Origin: Sclerodactyla briareus
Taxonomy: Eukaryota > Echinodermata > Holothuroidea > Dendrochirotida > Sclerodactylidae
Length of the DNA stretch: 64,000 bases
Assembly (NCBI GenBank): GCA_026419785.1
Contig: JAODTK010001421.1
Location: 114,193-178,192, forward strand
Reading direction: 5' to 3'
Positions 13,010 through 25,051 of this stretch are shown here, one piece after another. Under the pieces are notes generated by a model, which saw only the letters and a program-made list of their open reading frames with translations, was not told where the DNA came from and ran no database searches. A program made the position numbers and the translations under genes. Each line of letters starts with the position of its first letter. Position 1 is the first letter of the stretch.

Positions 13010-13910
13010 GCAAATGTCATCCAGATTAAGCATTTCCAAAAATGAACATATTTTCCATAAACAAGGACATTAGGAGTCTATAAGACTCAAGCAATTCGGC
13101 CTTCATTTACAATGAGCCTGGCAACTTTACAATGATAAAATATTGCTACGAAATAACAATGCCGACTGTGTGTGGAGCTCTATGTGCAGGTTTCACTGCA
13201 GAGAGCCATTGTGTTTGTAATCGCTGCAACACTGTCATTTTCAGGGGAATATTATGGGTTTGGGGGTGTAGCTGCCACTGCCGGAAACTAACTCTTAATG
13301 CTTTATCCGATTGATATGAACTTGGTACACAGGTTCTGCCCTAGTGGATTCTCAGAGAGTTCCAAGTGGGCATCACTGAGTCTGCTGCTCGCTATTTTGC
13401 AGTTTTTACATGGAATACCAAGTTTGATCCAATTTACACGAAACTCGGTGGGTGTGGACAAAAGTTGTTCCCGAAAACATGACAGTGATTTCAAGGTCAC
13501 CCGAGATCAAATTTGTTTTTTTTCTTTCTGCGTAAATAGAGATTCACACAAAACTTGGTGGGTGGGGCGAAGTCAAGCTGGATGTGGACTGTTGTTAGTC
13601 CTAAACATGAAGTCATTTCAAGGCAACAGGAGGTCAAATTTGCCATAATCTGACGTTTTTCTAAATTGTCGTATTTCACGAAACTTGATGCATGTGGACC
13701 ACGTTGGGATCTGAACAAATCGTTACTGGGGTGGCCTATATACAGGTAGTTGACACACTGGGGGCCAATGACCATTGACCAGGCATGACCATCGACTTCT
13801 TGAAAGTACCCTAAACTTGTGTTTGTCCTGGACATAGAATGCACCCTAAATGAGTATATCTGCAAGATTTTCCTACCTAAACAAGTTTAACCAATTATAT
13901 GCTTATTGCT
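13010..13910 (+). repeat. Family E unit 1, with embedded family D segment
   Basis: GATAAAATATTGCTACGAAAT, CAGGTTTCACTGCAG and, at the end, TATATACAGGTAGTTGACACA and TTGTTTGTCC-like blocks recur in unit 2 immediately downstream. Between them (about 13240-13720) is a family D segment: GCTTTATCCGATTGATATG, ACTTGGTACACAGGTTCTG, ACATGACAGTGATTTCAAGG. Unit 1 is longer because of this insert, so D inserted after E duplicated, or was lost from unit 2. Confidence 0.6.
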
Positions 13911-13914
13911 GGGC

Positions 13915-14460
13915 TATCCTAAGGAAGGTACGGAGCAAATGTCTCCATGGTTGGCATTAGCCTGAATATCAACATTTTCTATTGGAAAAAAAATTGAAGA
14001 GGACATCAGGAGATCTATCATTTTGCCTACTCACAAATTGAGCTTTCAGCATCAGCATCGATAAATATTGCTATGAAATATCGTAAGGCCAACTGTAATA
14101 GGAGCTGCAAGTACAGGTTTCACTGCAGTAGGGCCTTGTGTGTATTTTAGATTTGTGGTAGCACAGTGGCATTTGGATCTTAATCAGTGACTATGCCTAT
14201 ATACAGAGAGTAGACACACCTGGAGCGCCAATGAACACGACTGCTTGACTAGTGACTCTGTGAAAGACCCCAAGAATGTTGTTTGTCCTGACATGCACCT
14301 TAATGAGTATGACCACAATATTTTGTCACGTAAACATGTTTGAACCTTTGACTTGTTGGCTAATTGTCCTGTTTTGTCGGAGGGGTTTGCTATTTGCCAT
14401 CTCTAAAAATTGGCAGAGTTGCCCCTTGATTTTTTCATCATCTCAGTTAACTTTGCCTTG
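13915..14460 (+). repeat. Family E unit 2 (tandem, lacking D segment)
   Basis: Repeats the blocks of unit 1 in order: ATAAATATTGCTATGAAAT, CAGGTTTCACTGCAG, ATATACAGAGAGTAGACACA, TTGTTTGTCCTGACATG. No open frame of interest. Confidence 0.55.
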
Positions 14461-14546
14461 ATCCCACAACAATAGGTTCCATGTGCCAAATATAGGCACC
14501 CACACACCAGTATGATCTTTATCCTCTAAACATGGGTCAAGTCAAG

Positions 14547-14615
14547 GGCTGGAGAATAGTAGAAGCGGTAGCATGTCGCTTTGGCATGCAACAGTCCCCG
14601 GGTTCGATTCCAGCC
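14547..14615 (+). repeat. tRNA-like SINE head
   Basis: GGCTGGA at 14547-14553 pairs perfectly with TCCAGCC at 14609-14615 as an acceptor stem, and the sequence has an A-box-like AGAAGCGGTAGC and a B-box GGGTTCGATTCC. The 3' strand of the T stem is missing, so this is a tRNA-derived head, not a functional tRNA. A body of roughly 270 bp, including a G9 run, follows. Confidence 0.5.
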
Positions 14616-15430
14616 GACCAGCACCAGCATTTTTCCGAAGTGGCTGTAATTTGCCGTTCGACTGGCTGTTTCCTGGTCTTGATTCTGGTACTGCTGTTGA
14701 GCAGTGGGCTTGGTACTTTAATGCGGGGGGGGGGGGTTTTTTGGGGTTTGTTTTCCGGGGGCCTGCAATAGTCTCCGCTCTGTCGGCTGTGAGCCGTCGC
14801 GTCGAACCTCTTCCGCTCCTCCAGGTGCTGAGAACTTGGTTCAGGGTCCGAGTTCACTGATCGTCCGTCGTATGGGGACGTCAAAATTATTGCGTTCCCG
14901 GTAGCAGGGATTGTGTCACTCCTGCCTCGATAATCATCTGAGCACTAGTCGAGAAGAGAAAGGCGAGTTGTCCGGCAGGTGCTCACGATCAAAAATTCGG
15001 TTACGGTTCCACGATGAGTCAAATTGGCTTCCTGAACCCGTCGCAATCAACTCAAATCAATCAAGTCATCATTTCACAGCCAAATTTGCCAAAATATCTA
15101 ATTGTTAACAACAATTCCCTATTTTTTTCATCACACCATAACTGACCCCACATTTAAACTAAAACAGAGGGTGCTCACCATAAGGAAGCCTAGCTGCATA
15201 TATAATTCCTGCTTGGTCAGACCAAGTATTCAAGACTCATCATGTTCAGAATAATTTCCATAACCTCTTGTTGACAACCTCAGATGACCTTTGACTAGAA
15301 AATGTTTGTATGGGTTTTAGCCCTATAATTCCTGGCAAGTACGCATAAAACTGAATACTCCCAAGTGATCCGCTTTCAGTTATATCCATCAAATCCCGTA
15401 CTCTTGTTATCATTTGGGAGCACCCATGTA

Positions 15431-16588
15431 ACCAAAGCAGCAGTCAATCCATGCAGACAAAGTCGGACGCAACAGGGTCACTGCTGCCGCAGCTTCCTCT
15501 CTATGCCAATGTCAATTACAACTTCCAAATGTCACACCATGAGACGTCAACCTTGATAATTGGGAGGTCCCACACCATGGAGGACCAATATGGGCTATAT
15601 ATAGACTCAGAAAAAAAAGTTTGACATCCACTAGCAAAACATAGATTTGGGTAATGTAACGAAAGGGTATATTCAAACCCACACACCTTTGACTTTAGCA
15701 TGTTGCTTTTGGAAGCCATATTTCGTTTTACTCACAACCATATGTGACACTGCGAGGCAATAGATTTCCGCGGTGAGTTCCTGCAGCAGGGGCCTTTAAC
15801 ATGGTTCGTGCGATTCGTCAATCCATTTCCAGCTTTTTCCATCCCAATGATACTTGTCCTTCCACGATCGCACAGTACGCCAGGCCCCATGTATGGCAAA
15901 ATAGTCCAAAACGAGCATGCCCTGAGAAGTTGAAGTGCCTTCGGTGTCCAACCGTAAATCCTGCTATTCGCTTGGTAGAAGTAGCGTGATAGGGCAATTG
16001 TAAACCAAGCAGCAGTCAAATCCAGCCGACACAGTCGGACGCAACAGTGTGTCACTGCTGCCCAGCTTCCTCTCTATGCCAATGTCAATTACAACTTCCA
16101 AATGTCACACCATGAGACGTCAACCTTGATAATGGAGGTCCCACCCAGGGAGGACCAATATAGGTATATACTATAAGACTCAGAAAAAAAAGTTTGACAT
16201 CTCACATCAAAACATATATTGGGTAATGTAACAGCAAAGGGGATATTCAACTCACACATCCTTTGAGTTACATGTTTGCTTTTGGAAGGCCTATTTTCTT
16301 TTTTACCCTCATCAACCCATATGTTGACCTGCCTTGGAGGCATAGATGTTCCGGGGAGTTCTCCCTTCATCAGGGGCCTTTAACAGGGTCCTGCAGATCC
16401 TGGGCAATCCATTTCCAAGACTTTTCACTGACCACTGAATAATTTCCACGATCGCACAACCACATGCACCATGTAGGCAACATATTCCAAAACGAGCATG
16501 CCCTGATAATTGAGAGCGTCTCGCGATTACAACAGTAAAATCTGCTATTTTCAGCTGGGTGAGAAATAGCGTGATATAGGGCAATTGA
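15431..16588. repeat. Two-unit tandem repeat, period about 571 bp
   Basis: Unit 1 is 15431-16000 and unit 2 16001-16588. Shared blocks include CAATGTCAATTACAACTTCC (15507 and 16080), CAAAACGAGCATGCCCTGA and CTCAGAAAAAAAAGTTTGAC. The units differ by many small indels. Minus-strand open frames in the two units resemble each other but are broken, and no protein family is recognised. Probably a duplicated mobile-element fragment. Confidence 0.75.
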
Positions 16589-18587
16589 TATGGGGACATC
16601 TATTCTGCATGAGCACGTTAACATTTTTTTATGCGAGATGCACATATTAAATTTTATTCTGGATAATACTTAACACTGTGTGTACACAGAAAACTTGTAC
16701 CGCAGCTAGCTTATTTAGAATTTCCTAACAGGTTTTATATGGGTGACTGGTATCGGCCAGGGATTCATGACTTTTTCTGCCAGGTTCTGTGTTTACTCTT
16801 ACTACTCTCCTGTCTGATATGCCTTCGAGGAATATTCATTGGGGCACGGGTCATATTACTCTGTTACATGTGCTGGGCCATTGAGGGGTAATTTGGGATA
16901 GAATGCATATTAAATCTGCACAATTTATTAATGGGTAGCATCAGCCTCAGAAGGAGCACATGACATTTGTCTCCGGTGGACCTGTCATCTGGACAGTAGA
17001 AACAGGTAGGCTAGGGGCCAATGGTGTCATGATGTTAAGAAAAAAAAAACCCCTGCAGTCGAGGGGCTATACCACACACGTGTGCCCCCAATTTCCTTCC
17101 TTTTTGCATCCCACTCTGTCCCGAATGCCCCCAAGGAATATTTATTGGGAAATTCACCACATATACTTTAAATATTTTCTATCTTGAAATGCTATAAAAA
17201 TCATCGATGGAAGTGACCATGCAGGATCTTGAAATAACAATACAACGTACACTAGACCCAAACCAGGCATGCTGAGCAATTATGTAAGTTCAGTAGAGGG
17301 AGGATGGACCTAATTGTTCTCAGCATTCGTGAGATCAGATGACTTGTGGGAGGGTACACCATGAAAGGCTTGTCAGCAGGAATCTAATGAAGGCAAGCAA
17401 TGTCTCAGAATCAAATTAGTTATGTGATTATCCTATATAGAGATATGATTCCCCCTTTACCTGTAATGTCAAACACAATAACATTCATCACACCGTTGTG
17501 TGGACCCACCTTGAACTTTTGATACTGCTTGCACTCCCTGGGATTGTGATGAAAACATGGTCACACACACCCACCATAGCAGCATGATTAATTTGCATAA
17601 TTCCTTTTATAACTAAGTTCAGGCAGGTAATTCCATGTGTTGCTCTTCAGATTTTGGTACAGCATTCCACCAGGACCAGCTTCAAATGTTCATCGTACTT
17701 TCATTATTTCTGGGCCATTATTTTTGTCCAGAATAGACATGTTGGGAAAAATTGAAAAAAGAACCCCTGATATTCGTTCATCGTTCAATGTGACTGCTTA
17801 AATCTGATTAGATCTGCCTTAGATAAAACATTGTTGTTGTATGGAACCGTGTTGCATTCCTTCTCTTTTCATTTATATGCATGAGGGTGGGGGATGTCTG
17901 TTGTGTATGTTGATGAGTGTTGTTACCTTTGGAGATGATCAACAAACTCCAGAGTGTCCAATATTGTCATATGCGGTCTGTCATGTGTGTTATTATGACG
18001 AGGTTGAACATTTACACAATAGTTACTTTCTTATCATTTTCTTTTTTATTTTCAGTATCTCAAAGTGATTGTATTTTCAAATGCTCCTTATAAAGTGAAA
18101 TCAGGGATTTTTCAAATTTACTTCTCCGAGTCACACATTTGTACCCCCATTACTATGGGGAAAGCCTAAATGTAACAATATTTTAACCTTAAAAAAAAGG
18201 TTATAAAATTCACCAAACAAGCAAGTGATTTCTTTTAACAGAAAACCTTAACTTCATAGGCGAGAGAGGTGAGGTGGATACACTCCTTAATAAAACTTGA
18301 ATCTGGTGCCTCAAGTCTTGTGCCTGAAAAAAAAACAAAATATGGAGAGTTTATGAAATATAAAGAGAATGCTGGTGGCTGTACACACGTCCTAGAAGGA
18401 AAAAAAAAATCTGTTTTGATTATGATGTGATTGCGTATTTTAGACAGGACTTTCATCACATCCTCATGGGCTTGGAGTTGTAAGAAATGTCTATATTCAA
18501 GGGTATAATTGTACAAATTAACACACAAATGGCCTCCATGCAGTGACATGAACTTCTCACAATCCTATACAAGTAACTTTGCAGAAA
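16589..18587. other. Intron; a possible PDZ-like fragment at 18.4 kb, otherwise nothing
   Basis: Minus strand at about 18400-18470 reads AHEDVMKVLSKIRNHIIIKT, the shape of a PDZ second helix and last strand, but no donor follows. See findings. Confidence 0.2.
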
Positions 18588-18990
18588 ATCAAGCTGAAAC
18601 TAAGTGGAGGAGATGCATTTCAAGTACAATGGGGTGATATTCCATGAAATGGGCCAGCGTGCCCAAGTGGGACCTAGGAACCTGGGGTGAGAATTGTCCT
18701 GAAACACTCCGAAGTATGTCTTGTTACCGTTAGCTTCATTACAACCGAATATCAGCACTGTGCTCCCGTAATTTGGTAGGAGACAATTTTTGAAATTTTC
18801 ACTTAATGGCCTACATTGCCCTTTTAATGATCTTGACCTTCACATTCACAAGTCGAACATGTCCTCATAGGTCATGAACATTGTCCAGTTTTGGTCGACA
18901 TCCCTCACACAATGCTGTTCGTGGGCCAAAAACAGGGCTGATGTAAGTTGAAACACATGCCACCTAATTTTGTGAATATATCCAGGCCAC
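18588..18990 (+). repeat. Family C repeat, partial copy
   Basis: Contains GGAGGAGATGCATTTCAAGT, AAATGGGCC... and the family C end block (CATGTCCTCATAGGTCATGA, TTTTGGTCGACATCCCTCAC). Lacks the terminal GATA tract. Confidence 0.6.
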
Positions 18991-19303
18991 CTCCGTTAAA
19001 ATTGCATAGATCATAACAAATTAAGACTACTTATGATGCATAGAACTTGCCCGAAATCTGATCGCGTCCGTGTACCCTACACAGTTGTTGTATACATTGA
19101 CTGCATCACCAATGCCTATATCTCGAGATAGCTTTGTACACAAGTCTGGCTATTTTTCCTTAATAAAGCAAATTTAAATAAAATAGTACGTATGTTCGTT
19201 CCCTGCAGAAATTTGGGGACACACCGCACAACATTTTGAACCCTACACCTCCACACAAAAGTTTAGCAACGAGGCAGTTTGTCCCCCATACTGACAGATT
19301 ATC

Positions 19304-19474
19304 AGGGATCAGGTCGAGGGCGACCAAGCTGATGCCGAGGCCGGACCATTTCTTGATTTTGTACACTGTATGTATAAGCGGCTCGAGCAAAACGAGCCGA
19401 TGTCGGGCGAGCCCATGCACTTTGCGGCCTCAAGGCCGGCCCCGACTACAACACTGAAGATTATAGACTCAGTT
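19304..19474 (+). CDS. CpG-rich coding island, possible plus-strand exon
   Basis: One frame reads DQVEGDQADAEAGPFLDF, VHCMYKRLEQNEPMSGEP and MHFAASRPAPTTTLKIID, with protein-like composition in an otherwise AT-rich region. It could end at CTCAGTT then GTGAGC at a codon boundary, and begin after ATTATCAG. Its phase does not fit the 22096 exon as read. It could also be a relic of an unrecognised transposable-element protein. Confidence 0.3.
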
Positions 19475-20199
19475 GTGAGCATGCACACTTTAAACTGGAT
19501 TATTAACTGTAAGCTAGAAACGAAACTGCCTATAGTATTTTATATTGCCATATCAATACATCAGTTTTTCATGTCAACGGACAACATATAGCAGTTGAAG
19601 TTGGAGAGCATCTCAAGTGCTCTGCGAAAACCCAAAGAATGAAATCGGCCAAGGATTATAGTAATGGGATGACAATGTTTTCATATTCACCTGTGTGTGA
19701 GATCAAATGATATCATTTATGTTTGGAAAAACTGGCGGGAAACATACATGTCTGTGGGTTAGTAGGTCAGAGTAAGACACCCCAGAGGTCTGCAGTGAAT
19801 GATGCCAACAAGATGAAATCCACGAATTAGTAATCTTGTGAATAATGTTTCTTCCTTTACAACCTCATTTTTTAGCTTTACTGTATGCTGCACTCATAAT
19901 ATAGGAATCCTCTGAAAGCACTACAGATCGGCACTGGCTTGGTGGTTTTTACTACGAGCTTGGTGCCAATGAGAATCCTCAAAGCAACACCACCACAGTC
20001 ACAAGTATTAGAATAAAACAAAGTTTTGTGCTGTTTTTTGAGGGGTTTTTTGTAAACAGTGGTCAGGACGAAGCTGATTCGCTAAATATTTATACCTGTT
20101 TCTCTACATCCATGACTTGAAGCTCCATTCAGGCTTATTTCAAGTCCTCCTTTCCAGCCACTACCGACCCATACTTTTGTAATCCATTGTATTGACTGT

Positions 20200-20589
20200 T
20201 ATAGAAAAATAAAATAGTACACCAATGGTGCTGGAGCTCAAAACCCACCAAAAAAAGAACAAATGCTCATAGTAATTTAGTTCCACTTTATAATGATCAC
20301 GAAGAGCATTGTGACTTACGGGATCTTCCATGTGAAATGCCTTTTTTTTTCTTTAGTTCCTTTGCCCTATCCCGAGTGGCCAATGATAGTTTTTATCTCA
20401 CAGCACCTCATTTGCAACAAGTCCAAGTTTATATAAGACAAATGTTAATACATAAGTCTGCCAAAAGGTCTGTGACACTTCTTTATGCCAAATTCACTGG
20501 TTTTGCCCTTCTTATTAGCATTGTTCGAGGAGCTCTTAACGTTCTATGGTGGTTTCGAAAACAGGTCACACAGTATTGCAGTCTTACAA
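20200..20589 (+). repeat. Family B repeat, copy 1
   Basis: CACCAATGGTGCTGGAGCTC, then AATGATCACGAAGAGCATTG, TTTAGTTCCTTTGCCCTATC and CTTCTTATTAGCATTG. The same blocks occur in order at 61.1-61.45 kb. Confidence 0.65.
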
Positions 20590-21010
20590 CACCACCAACA
20601 ACATCCTGCACATTAAACATGTTGAATGACCGCCAATGACCCTGAATCCATGATAGGAATTTGAACTGAAGGTAAACCATCCCCACCAGGTTTCATGATT
20701 GAAAATCCAACCAACTTTCAAACTTGCTAAATTATGGCGAATTAGCCAACTTTAATGACTCCATTGACCCCAAATCTTGTTAAAAAGTTTCGGGACTGGA
20801 TTTAATCCATATTCCAACCAACTATTGGAATTTGCAATAAATTATGCAAAAAAGAAGACCATTGAATTACATATTTAATGCCTGAATCTGATCAGTTTCA
20901 TCTACCTTATATCCTTCACCCTATGTGGCCCAACCAGTCACATAGCACTTACAGTTCGTCTGTAACCTTGCTAACGAGCCTAACAATAAATACAAGCGCT
21001 CGCCCAAAGT
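20590..21010 (+). repeat. Family A, copy 2 (partial)
   Basis: Contains TTGAATGACCGCCAATGACC, CACCAGGTTTCATGATTG and GTTAAAAAGTTTCGGGACTG. Truncated at both ends; the sequence just after it resembles another family A start (TGCGCGATCGGTGGTTTTA). Confidence 0.65.
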
Positions 21011-21918
21011 GTCCCTCGCCTGGGGTGCGCGATCGGTGGTTTTACTGCGGAAAAAGCAGCTCTACAAGTCATCATGTCTCTCCGTGCGTTTGTTCGTTTG
21101 TCCGTTCCTTTGTTAGTTCATCCATTCTGTTCGTCACGTTCATTCTGAACCGTACATGCGAGCAGATTGAAACTTGGTGGTTGGATGGAGCTTGCCACTG
21201 GCTTAGTGGCTGAGTTAACAGTTTTGTTTTGCATAGTGTTATTAGAATTCAATCAAATCCAATTAATTACCACCCCAATTTGCCCTATCCCACAGCCCTT
21301 CCCATTGAACTCTCTGTGAAGTGGGGGTTTGTTTCAATTATTTCCCTCGCGCCTCAGCCATGAACTGCTTGAATTGGGCATTTGGGGGACTGTTTAATTT
21401 GTCTGCAGCACTGAGATTGCTGGTATACAGGGGGCTTTTTCACTGTCCCATTGCTACAGGCCTAGGAGTTTTGTGCTGGGTACAATAAAAAAAAGTTGTG
21501 TTTGGGTAGTCATATAGCTAATATACAGGCCTAGGAATTGGTTGGATACTTTGTGGGCACTGATTGCAATCAGCAGCTAATGTGGTAGACATGTTCGAGG
21601 CCATTCCAAGGTTTATGACAGATGTCAGTAAGGTCCCATTGAATGTCTGAACAACTATAAATGTGGATTGGTGAGGAACATGCAGTGTATTCGCTACATG
21701 AATTTTGCTGTCGACAGCTATCAAGCAGACTTGCAACTTGTATATTCATACACAAACACCCAAACTAGTTTCCTTCAGACCATGAAATTCAAACGAATTC
21801 CATATTTTCACATACAACCATAAAATTCCTGAAATTCCTGAATAATAACTAATATAAATAGTAAGTTTGACTCTTTAATAATAAAAAAGTCCCTTAATTG
21901 TTTTTCTTTCCTCCTGCC

Positions 21919-21941
21919 CCCCCCCCCCCCCCCCCCCCCCC
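21919..21941 (+). repeat. Poly(C) run
   Basis: A homopolymer of more than 20 C. Similar runs lie at 23641-23656 and 35960-35975. They are common sites of length error. Confidence 0.8.
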
Positions 21942-22095
21942 GCCCCCTGACTCTCTCTCCATAATACCCAAATTTAATAGAGTTTCTGTCGCTCGTCAAC
22001 TCACTTCTTTGGACCCAAAACCTACTTGAAATCTTCTAAATCCCTTAGCAGTCATCATTTCCTTTCATTTCCATTGCCTTCTATTTTCCACGCAG

Positions 22096-22250
22096 CCAGA
22101 ACATGCCACCCCCACCTGCCCAGACAGCAACACCTCCTCCCCCGCCTGCCCCCACACACCACAACTAACCCCATGCAGGCAGGCAAGGGAGATGTGCCCA
22201 AATTTATCTTCAAGAAACCTCCGGCAAATTGCCCAGTCCCCAACAAGAAG
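22096..22250 (+). CDS. Pro-rich exon of a plus-strand nested gene
   Basis: 155 bp after a strong acceptor (TTTTCCACGCAG) with donor AACAAGAAG then GTAGGA. The 5' half in one frame is NMPPPPAQTATPPPPPAP; the 3' half in another is MQAGKGDVPKFIFKKPP then ANCPVPNKK, ending at a codon boundary. The two halves need a one-base shift in the C-rich middle, so an indel is likely. It matches the phase of the terminal exon at 24879. Proline runs suggest an SH3- or WW-binding or disordered region; the gene is not identified. Confidence 0.5.
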
Positions 22251-22439
22251 GTAGGAAAGAAAAATGTTACAGTAATCAACCAACAATTGGTTTGGGCAAA
22301 AGAGGGGATTGCTTGTGGGCAGCCTCGAACCAGCACAATTGTCCTCAGGAGCTATGGTTTTTACCGTTCCTCAGCGCTTTATTCTAACCGAAGCTCTTAT
22401 ATGATGGAATTCAATTAAATTCTTGAACATCAACACATC

Positions 22440-23555
22440 AAGATCCAGAAAAAGTTAACGGACCATACCTATTGATGGCGAAATTATGACCAAGTTGGAA
22501 ATTGAATATATTATTGCATATAGGCACATACAATTGACCTCTACTGACCCCAGCTATACAGTGTACCTTCAAAATGATCAGGATCAAAGGGGATCCATCT
22601 ACACCAAGTTTTGTGGAATCCAACGAAATTCGAGAATTTGCATAATTATGCAAATTGAACACATGAAATGACCTCCAGTGACCCCGACTTACTTTTAAAT
22701 TTCTCGGGAAACATGGTTAGGACCACATCCACCAAGTTTTGTGAGATTCCGCAAGAACTTGAAAAATTTGCAAAATTACAAATTCGACCCCTTAATTAGA
22801 ATATTTAGGCGAAAAAATATATCAGTTCATCTAACCTGTCATCCAGGTCTAACATGCCGGACTGCATACATACGGTTGATTGTCAATAATCTTGCTAACA
22901 AGAGCTTAAACAATAATTACATAAAAAGAGCTAATTTATCAACTTTATAATTGACTTTGCTGCCAAACATCTAATCGATTGTGTACACCAACCCAAGTGC
23001 TACACACAAAATTTCAATCAAAGTCAGCTCAGGGTTGTGAGTAATCATGCTAACGAGAAAGCAGACACACACACACACACACGAACCACGCACACGCCTT
23101 AGTGGCGACTAGTCTATTCCCGAATTTCATTCGGCGAGACAAAAATAGGTAATTTTCCCCATAAATAGTGACTCTTTTGCGCCCAAATTCTAGTCAGATC
23201 GTGTTCACCCAACCCCGATACGACTTACAAAACTCATAAAATTGGCTACACCGTTCCAGAGAAATTCTACTGAAGAGAGTTTATTCAGGCAAGACAAAAA
23301 CAGATTATTACATACAGTAATGTTTATACAATGTTACATGGATGTGTAGAATTGTGTTACAACCTTTTTGTTTTTTTGTTAGGAAAAGATTTGGCATAGG
23401 GTAGGGTAAGATTCCATTTACAGATGTAGCCTAATCCCAAATCTCACATTGTTAAAAAACATCTAAACTACCGTAACTTTAAACCCACTCCTAATCCCTG
23501 ACTCCACCCCTATCCTAACACCAATCTCCAAACATCCAGTCGGCACATGGGTATG
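22440..23555 (+). repeat. Family A, copy 3
   Basis: Lacks the 5' start but keeps the middle blocks, the 3' GATCGTGTTCACCCAACCCC block, a CA microsatellite, and a 3' extension (CCATTTACAGATGTAGCC, CACTCCTAATCCCTGAC) shared with copy 8. This shows the full unit exceeds 1 kb. Confidence 0.7.
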
Positions 23556-23884
23556 CATTAGGCAATTATACCAGTGAAAATTATTTAAATTCTACGCCTT
23601 GCAAATGATATAGAAGCATTCTGGGACAGTAGTGTGACCACCCCCCCCCCCCCCCCAAAAAAAAAAAAAACAAAAAAAAACAAAAACAAAAAAAAAAAAA
23701 AACTAGGGATACATCCTTCTCACAAAATATTAAAATGACAGAATACAGAAAGATCTCATCCTTTTTGCAGAAGTAATTTTTATAGTGAATATGTTTAACA
23801 TATAGATGCTGAATAAAGTTTTTCTTTTGGGGGACTGTTTTACCGTTGAAAATCCAAGATAAATAGCCCACTCAATCCCCCTAT

Positions 23885-24705
23885 TCTCGATAATTTCCCA
23901 AACTCAACGATATTGCCAGGGGTTGCGCCCTTGTATTTTTCCATGAGGAAAACTAACAACATGCTAATTTTTCGTGACCAAGTAATTGAGAATTATTGTG
24001 TTAACCAGGTTTTTCCAAACATTAACAAAATTTCACCAATGCCTCTCAGTCTCCACCCAAGACTAGGTTTTTTCCCTAGGAACAGCTAAATGCTAAATTT
24101 TATCTTGACCCAAGAGAGATTCTGGGGTCACATAGTGTTGACGAGATTTCAGACCTCTATTGTTCAAGATGACCTTGACCGACCTCTCAACCAGGGGCCT
24201 TTTCATGTATTCATGGGGAACCCACATACCAAGTATGAGTTTTATCCACCCAGTGAATGAAGTTATAGTCGTACAAACTGAAATTGGCCGGAAACAATTG
24301 TTACAATTTCCTAATTTTCCCCCAGGAATGACCCTGGTCTACACCAGTTGAATTTTGAAGGGTTCTTGTATTCTGTACAAGAAACGCGCATAACAAATTT
24401 CCACTCGATCAAACCAGGCATTCTGAAATATCGTGAAACAAGATTCAGACCCAAAAAAGAAAATAAACCTCTAATCCCCATGAACAAGAGCTGTATACCA
24501 AATTTCAGCTATTCTTGACCTGCCATCTTCAAAGTTTTCAGGATTACCACTGTGACTCTGACCGATCCACAGAAAATAGGGTTCATGCAATCATCATGGG
24601 AAGCCCAAATACTACGATGGCTTCATCCAATCAGGTAGGGTCAAGTTATCCTGTTCACAAATCAGGTGTCACGTACACACCTGACATGACTGCTAGCTTC
24701 CTCAA
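23885..24705 (+). repeat. Family F repeat, copy 1
   Basis: Blocks such as TTCATGTATTCATGGGGAAC, CACATACCAAGTATGAG and AGTTATCCTGTTCACAA, ending CACACCTGACATGACTGCTAGC. The unit repeats internally two to three times. Noncoding. Confidence 0.6.
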
Positions 24706-24757
24706 CTGAGGAATACATTAATTCTGTACGGTGGAAGTGGTTTTGTCCCATAACTGT

Positions 24758-24781
24758 AGATATATATATATATATATATAT
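24758..24781. repeat. (TA)n microsatellite
   Basis: About eleven TA units. Confidence 0.85.
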
Positions 24782-24878
24782 CACATACCTACCCTCATCT
24801 ATATTGTCACCATTCCTCCGCAATTGTTTGAAGTCCCAATCAATACCCATTGCTTGCTTGTTTCCTTTCCTGTTGCAG

Positions 24879-24998
24879 CATAGTCAGTCCTTGACAATTT
24901 CATACCAAACAAGTTTCAGAAGCACAACCTCCAATCCTACCTACCAGAGTGCTATGGAATCGTGGCCTAATGTCACCGAGGCACTGACTGAACAATGA
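24879..24998 (+). CDS. Terminal exon of the plus-strand nested gene
   Basis: A strong acceptor (TTTCCTTTCCTGTTGCAG) is followed by 39 codons and TGA: HSQSLTISYQTSFRSTTS, then NPTYQSAMESWPNVTEALTEQ (21 residues across two parts, ending in TEQ). Phase 0 fits the end of the 22250 exon. Ser/Thr-rich C-terminal tail with no recognised domain. An ATTAAA lies 48 bp after the stop. Confidence 0.5.
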   Translation, partial: HSQSLTISYQTSFRSTTSNPTYQSAMESWPNVTEALTEQ

Positions 24999-25045
24999 GG
25001 CTGAACATCCACAACTTCAGTACTGTAATTGCGCCCTTTGTGGTC

Positions 25046-25051
25046 ATTAAA
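25046..25051 (+). promoter_or_regulatory. Putative polyadenylation signal (ATTAAA)
   Basis: The common variant hexamer ATTAAA sits 48 bp after the TGA of the terminal exon, in a sensible position for a short 3' UTR. Such hexamers are frequent by chance in AT-rich DNA, so support comes only from position. Confidence 0.35.

Noticed and set aside
13303-13500. Short conserved peptide in family D copies (e.g. around TEFRVNWIKLG)
   Set aside because: The same DNA block recurs in noncoding repeats with frame-breaking indels, so similarity is at DNA level only.
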